A DNA stretch of 15,960 nucleotides from an uncultured Erysipelotrichaceae bacterium (GTDB lineage Bacteria; Bacillota_I; Bacilli_A; RF39; UBA660): assembly GCA_902796215.1 (NCBI GenBank), contig CADBNY010000029.1, positions 1 to 15,960 on the forward strand, written 5' to 3'. The translations under genes and the position numbers were made by a program. The notes under the pieces were generated by a model. It ran no database searches, was not told the DNA's origin, and saw nothing but the letters and a program-made list of their open reading frames with translations. Numbering within the stretch: the first letter of the stretch is position 1; every line of letters begins with the position of its first letter. Shown one piece after another: positions 14,647-15,960 of the stretch.

Positions 14647-15960
14647 TTATGAATAAAAAATGCTCATATCAACATATCCATTAATTCCAGTAACCCTTCC
14701 TTTAGATGTATATTGCCATCCTTGAAAATTCCCAGGTCTATCTGTTACAGCATAATTAGCAATCCAAGTAGTAAGGTTTCTTAAATATGAAGTATTTAAT
14801 TTGGTATTTAAAAAATACGTATAAGTATATAATTTAGCTGATGGGCATATTCCAACAAATCCTTTTACAACTTCTTCCCATTCAGCAGTTGATAAATGGG
14901 CAACGATTCCATTTTCTTCTAAATCAAAATAGATACCTAACGACGGATTTCCCTCAAATTTTCTTAATACTTGATTTGTAAAATCACCATAAAATACTCC
15001 TTCATCATAATTTTCTGCATAACTATAGATATAAACTCCATATGGTATATTCAATCTTTTTAATTCTTTTAAATTCTTTTCAAAATAGGGATCCAATTGT
15101 GAAAAGCCAGCTCCTGCAGCAATTCTCAATATAACACCATCAATCTCTCCTGAATTCCAAACTGCATCCCAATCAATATTTCCATTATATTTTGAAACGT
15201 CGATTATTAGCTTAACATCTGAATATTGTAGTTCTCCATCGGCAGTAAATTCATATCTTTTACCAGCTATTTTTGCAATATATTGTGCCCTACTTCCATC
15301 AGAATAAAAATAGTAAGTTTTATTATCAATTACTCTCCAACCTGTTTTAAGGATTCCATTTTGATCAAAAGAATACACTTTTCCTTCTATCTCAATATCT
15401 CCAGTTTCAATAATTCCATTTTTATTAGTGTAGTAGATATTACCATTAGGAGTGGTAGCCCAACCAATACACAGCTTTCCACTATTAACTCCAAATAAAT
15501 ATTTTTTGTTATCTATTAAAGTAACACCCTTTTGTAATATTCCATAATTATCAGCATAGTATTTATTTCCATTGTAAGTAATCCAATTTTTTTGGATTAT
15601 TCCATTGTTATCAATAATATATGTTTCCCCATTAGGTGCAGTTGCTAAACCATTTTTATATAGTTTTCCGGAACTAAATCCATATAGATAGTCTCCATCA
15701 TCTAATTTCAAAATTCCTTTATACATCCCATTCTCATCAAAATAGTATTCATTATTTTTATATTCCTGCTTTCCATATAAAATTTTTCCATTGTTATCTG
15801 TTAAATAAACTTTTCCATCTGGGATGGTCGCTAATCCATTTTTATATAGTTTTCCGGAACTAAATCCATATAAATAGTCCCCATCCTCTAGTTTTAGAAT
15901 TCCTTTATACATTCCATTCTCATCAAAGTAGTATTCATTATTTTCATATTCTTGCTTTCC
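14647..15960 (-). CDS. Cell-wall-binding repeat protein with C-terminal GH25 lysozyme domain, 5' end beyond window
   Basis: The reading frame is open to the right edge, so the N-terminus, and presumably a signal peptide, are missing; 437 residues are visible. The N-terminal part consists of three 62-residue units, each made of three roughly 20-residue repeats with motifs such as YYFDENG, YLYGFSSGKL and DNNGI. These resemble the YG/cell-wall-binding repeats of glucan- or wall-binding proteins, but have few tryptophans, unlike classical choline-binding repeats. From visible residue about 249 a GH25 domain begins: IIDVSKYNGNIDW with Asp254, VILRIAAG, PYGVYIYSYA, and the catalytic FDLEEN with Asp346 and Glu348. 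These acidic residues match the GH25 active site, so the enzyme should cleave the MurNAc-GlcNAc bond. It is most likely an exported autolysin or wall-remodelling enzyme. A prophage endolysin is less likely because no phage genes are nearby. It has its own terminator. Confidence 0.9.
   Translation of the reverse strand, partial: GKQEYENNEYYFDENGMYKGILKLEDGDYLYGFSSGKLYKNGLATIPDGKVYLTDNNGKILYGKQEYKNNEYYFDENGMYKGILKLDDGDYLYGFSSGKLYKNGLATAPNGETYIIDNNGIIQKNWITYNGNKYYADNYGILQKGVTLIDNKKYLFGVNSGKLCIGWATTPNGNIYYTNKNGIIETGDIEIEGKVYSFDQNGILKTGWRVIDNKTYYFYSDGSRAQYIAKIAGKRYEFTADGELQYSDVKLIIDVSKYNGNIDWDAVWNSGEIDGVILRIAAGAGFSQLDPYFEKNLKELKRLNIPYGVYIYSYAENYDEGVFYGDFTNQVLRKFEGNPSLGIYFDLEENGIVAHLSTAEWEEVVKGFVGICPSAKLYTYTYFLNTKLNTSYLRNLTTWIANYAVTDRPGNFQGWQYTSKGRVTGINGYVDMSIFYS
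15651..15774. repeat. Direct repeat copy A of the 186-base wall-binding unit
   Basis: This segment matches 15837-15960 at a 186-base offset with 10 differences over 124 bases by hand count (about 92% identity). Only two residues of the encoded protein differ. It encodes the YYFDENG, GDYLYGF and SGKLYKNG part of the 62-residue unit. The match fades sharply on its lower-coordinate side. It probably arose by recent tandem duplication within the gene. Confidence 0.9.
15837..15960. repeat. Direct repeat copy B of the 186-base wall-binding unit, cut by window edge
   Basis: This is the partner of the copy at 15651-15774. The match is still strong at the last base of the window, so the repeat array probably continues upstream in the gene and the total number of units is unknown. 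Confidence 0.88.

Noticed and set aside
14647..15960. Classical choline-binding protein of pneumococcal type
   Set aside because: The repeats have YYF-D-x-NG spacing but lack the regular GW and WYY pairs that form choline sites, so ligand choline is not supported.
14647..15960. Prophage endolysin
   Set aside because: GH25 domains occur in phage lysins, but no holin, tail or other phage genes are nearby and the long repeat region suits an exported wall protein better.
1..15960. Mycoplasma-type code with TGA as tryptophan
   Set aside because: Tryptophans in conserved positions use TGG, and the polyprenyl-phosphate GT gene ends in TGA at its expected length.

Overview
The window is 15.96 kb of very AT-rich DNA. 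Hand counts on sampled lines give roughly 17-35% GC. Every convincing gene lies on the minus strand, so transcription runs from high to low coordinates. Strong AAGGAG-type ribosome binding sites, short intergenic gaps, and Gram-positive cell-wall gene types (a GH25 lysozyme with wall-binding repeats, a TagG/TagH-like ABC exporter, an OatA-like acyltransferase/SGNH pair) suggest a low-GC Bacillota, possibly a gut Bacilli or Erysipelotrichia-type lineage. Tryptophans are encoded by TGG and at least one gene ends in TGA, so the standard bacterial code applies and this is not a code-4 Mycoplasma. The species cannot be named from the sequence.

Layout in transcription order. (1) 15960-14647: a 5'-truncated secreted protein with three 62-residue wall-binding repeat units followed by a GH25 lysozyme domain, ending in a clear intrinsic terminator at 14594-14619. 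(2) A candidate promoter at 14525-14554 starts a nine-gene operon running to 2302. It encodes a DUF616/TOD1-like glycosyltransferase with a coiled-coil tail, a large GT2 with an eroded first GT2 module, a GT2-WsaF fusion typical of rhamnan synthesis, an ABC ATPase (Wzt/TagH type), an ABC permease (Wzm/TagG type), two large polytopic membrane proteins, a polyprenyl-phosphate glycosyltransferase (GtrB/DPM1-like) and a GtrA-like flippase. A weak hairpin with a T-run at 2272-2300 probably ends it. (3) A candidate promoter at 2240-2269 starts a second unit, with an acyltransferase-3 membrane protein and a membrane-anchored SGNH hydrolase. (4) 218-1 is the start of a diacylglycerol-kinase-like lipid kinase that runs off the window.

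How the genes fit together (inference). Cytoplasmic GTs would build a polysaccharide, probably rhamnose-containing, on a lipid carrier, and Wzm/Wzt would export it. The GtrB-like enzyme would charge undecaprenyl phosphate with one sugar, the GtrA-like protein would flip it, and one or both polytopic proteins would act as outside-facing GT-C enzymes adding that sugar as a side group. This matches the known logic of GacI/GacK/GacL in group A Streptococcus carbohydrate and CsbB/GtcA/YfhO in Bacillus. The acyltransferase/SGNH pair would then O-acylate a surface glycan. No priming phosphoglycosyltransferase, dTDP-rhamnose genes or wall ligase are present in the window, so these must lie outside it.

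No RNA genes, CRISPR arrays, insertion sequences or origins were seen. No stretch over 300 bases lacks a gene; the longest intergenic region, 14474-14646, holds the operon promoter and the upstream terminator.
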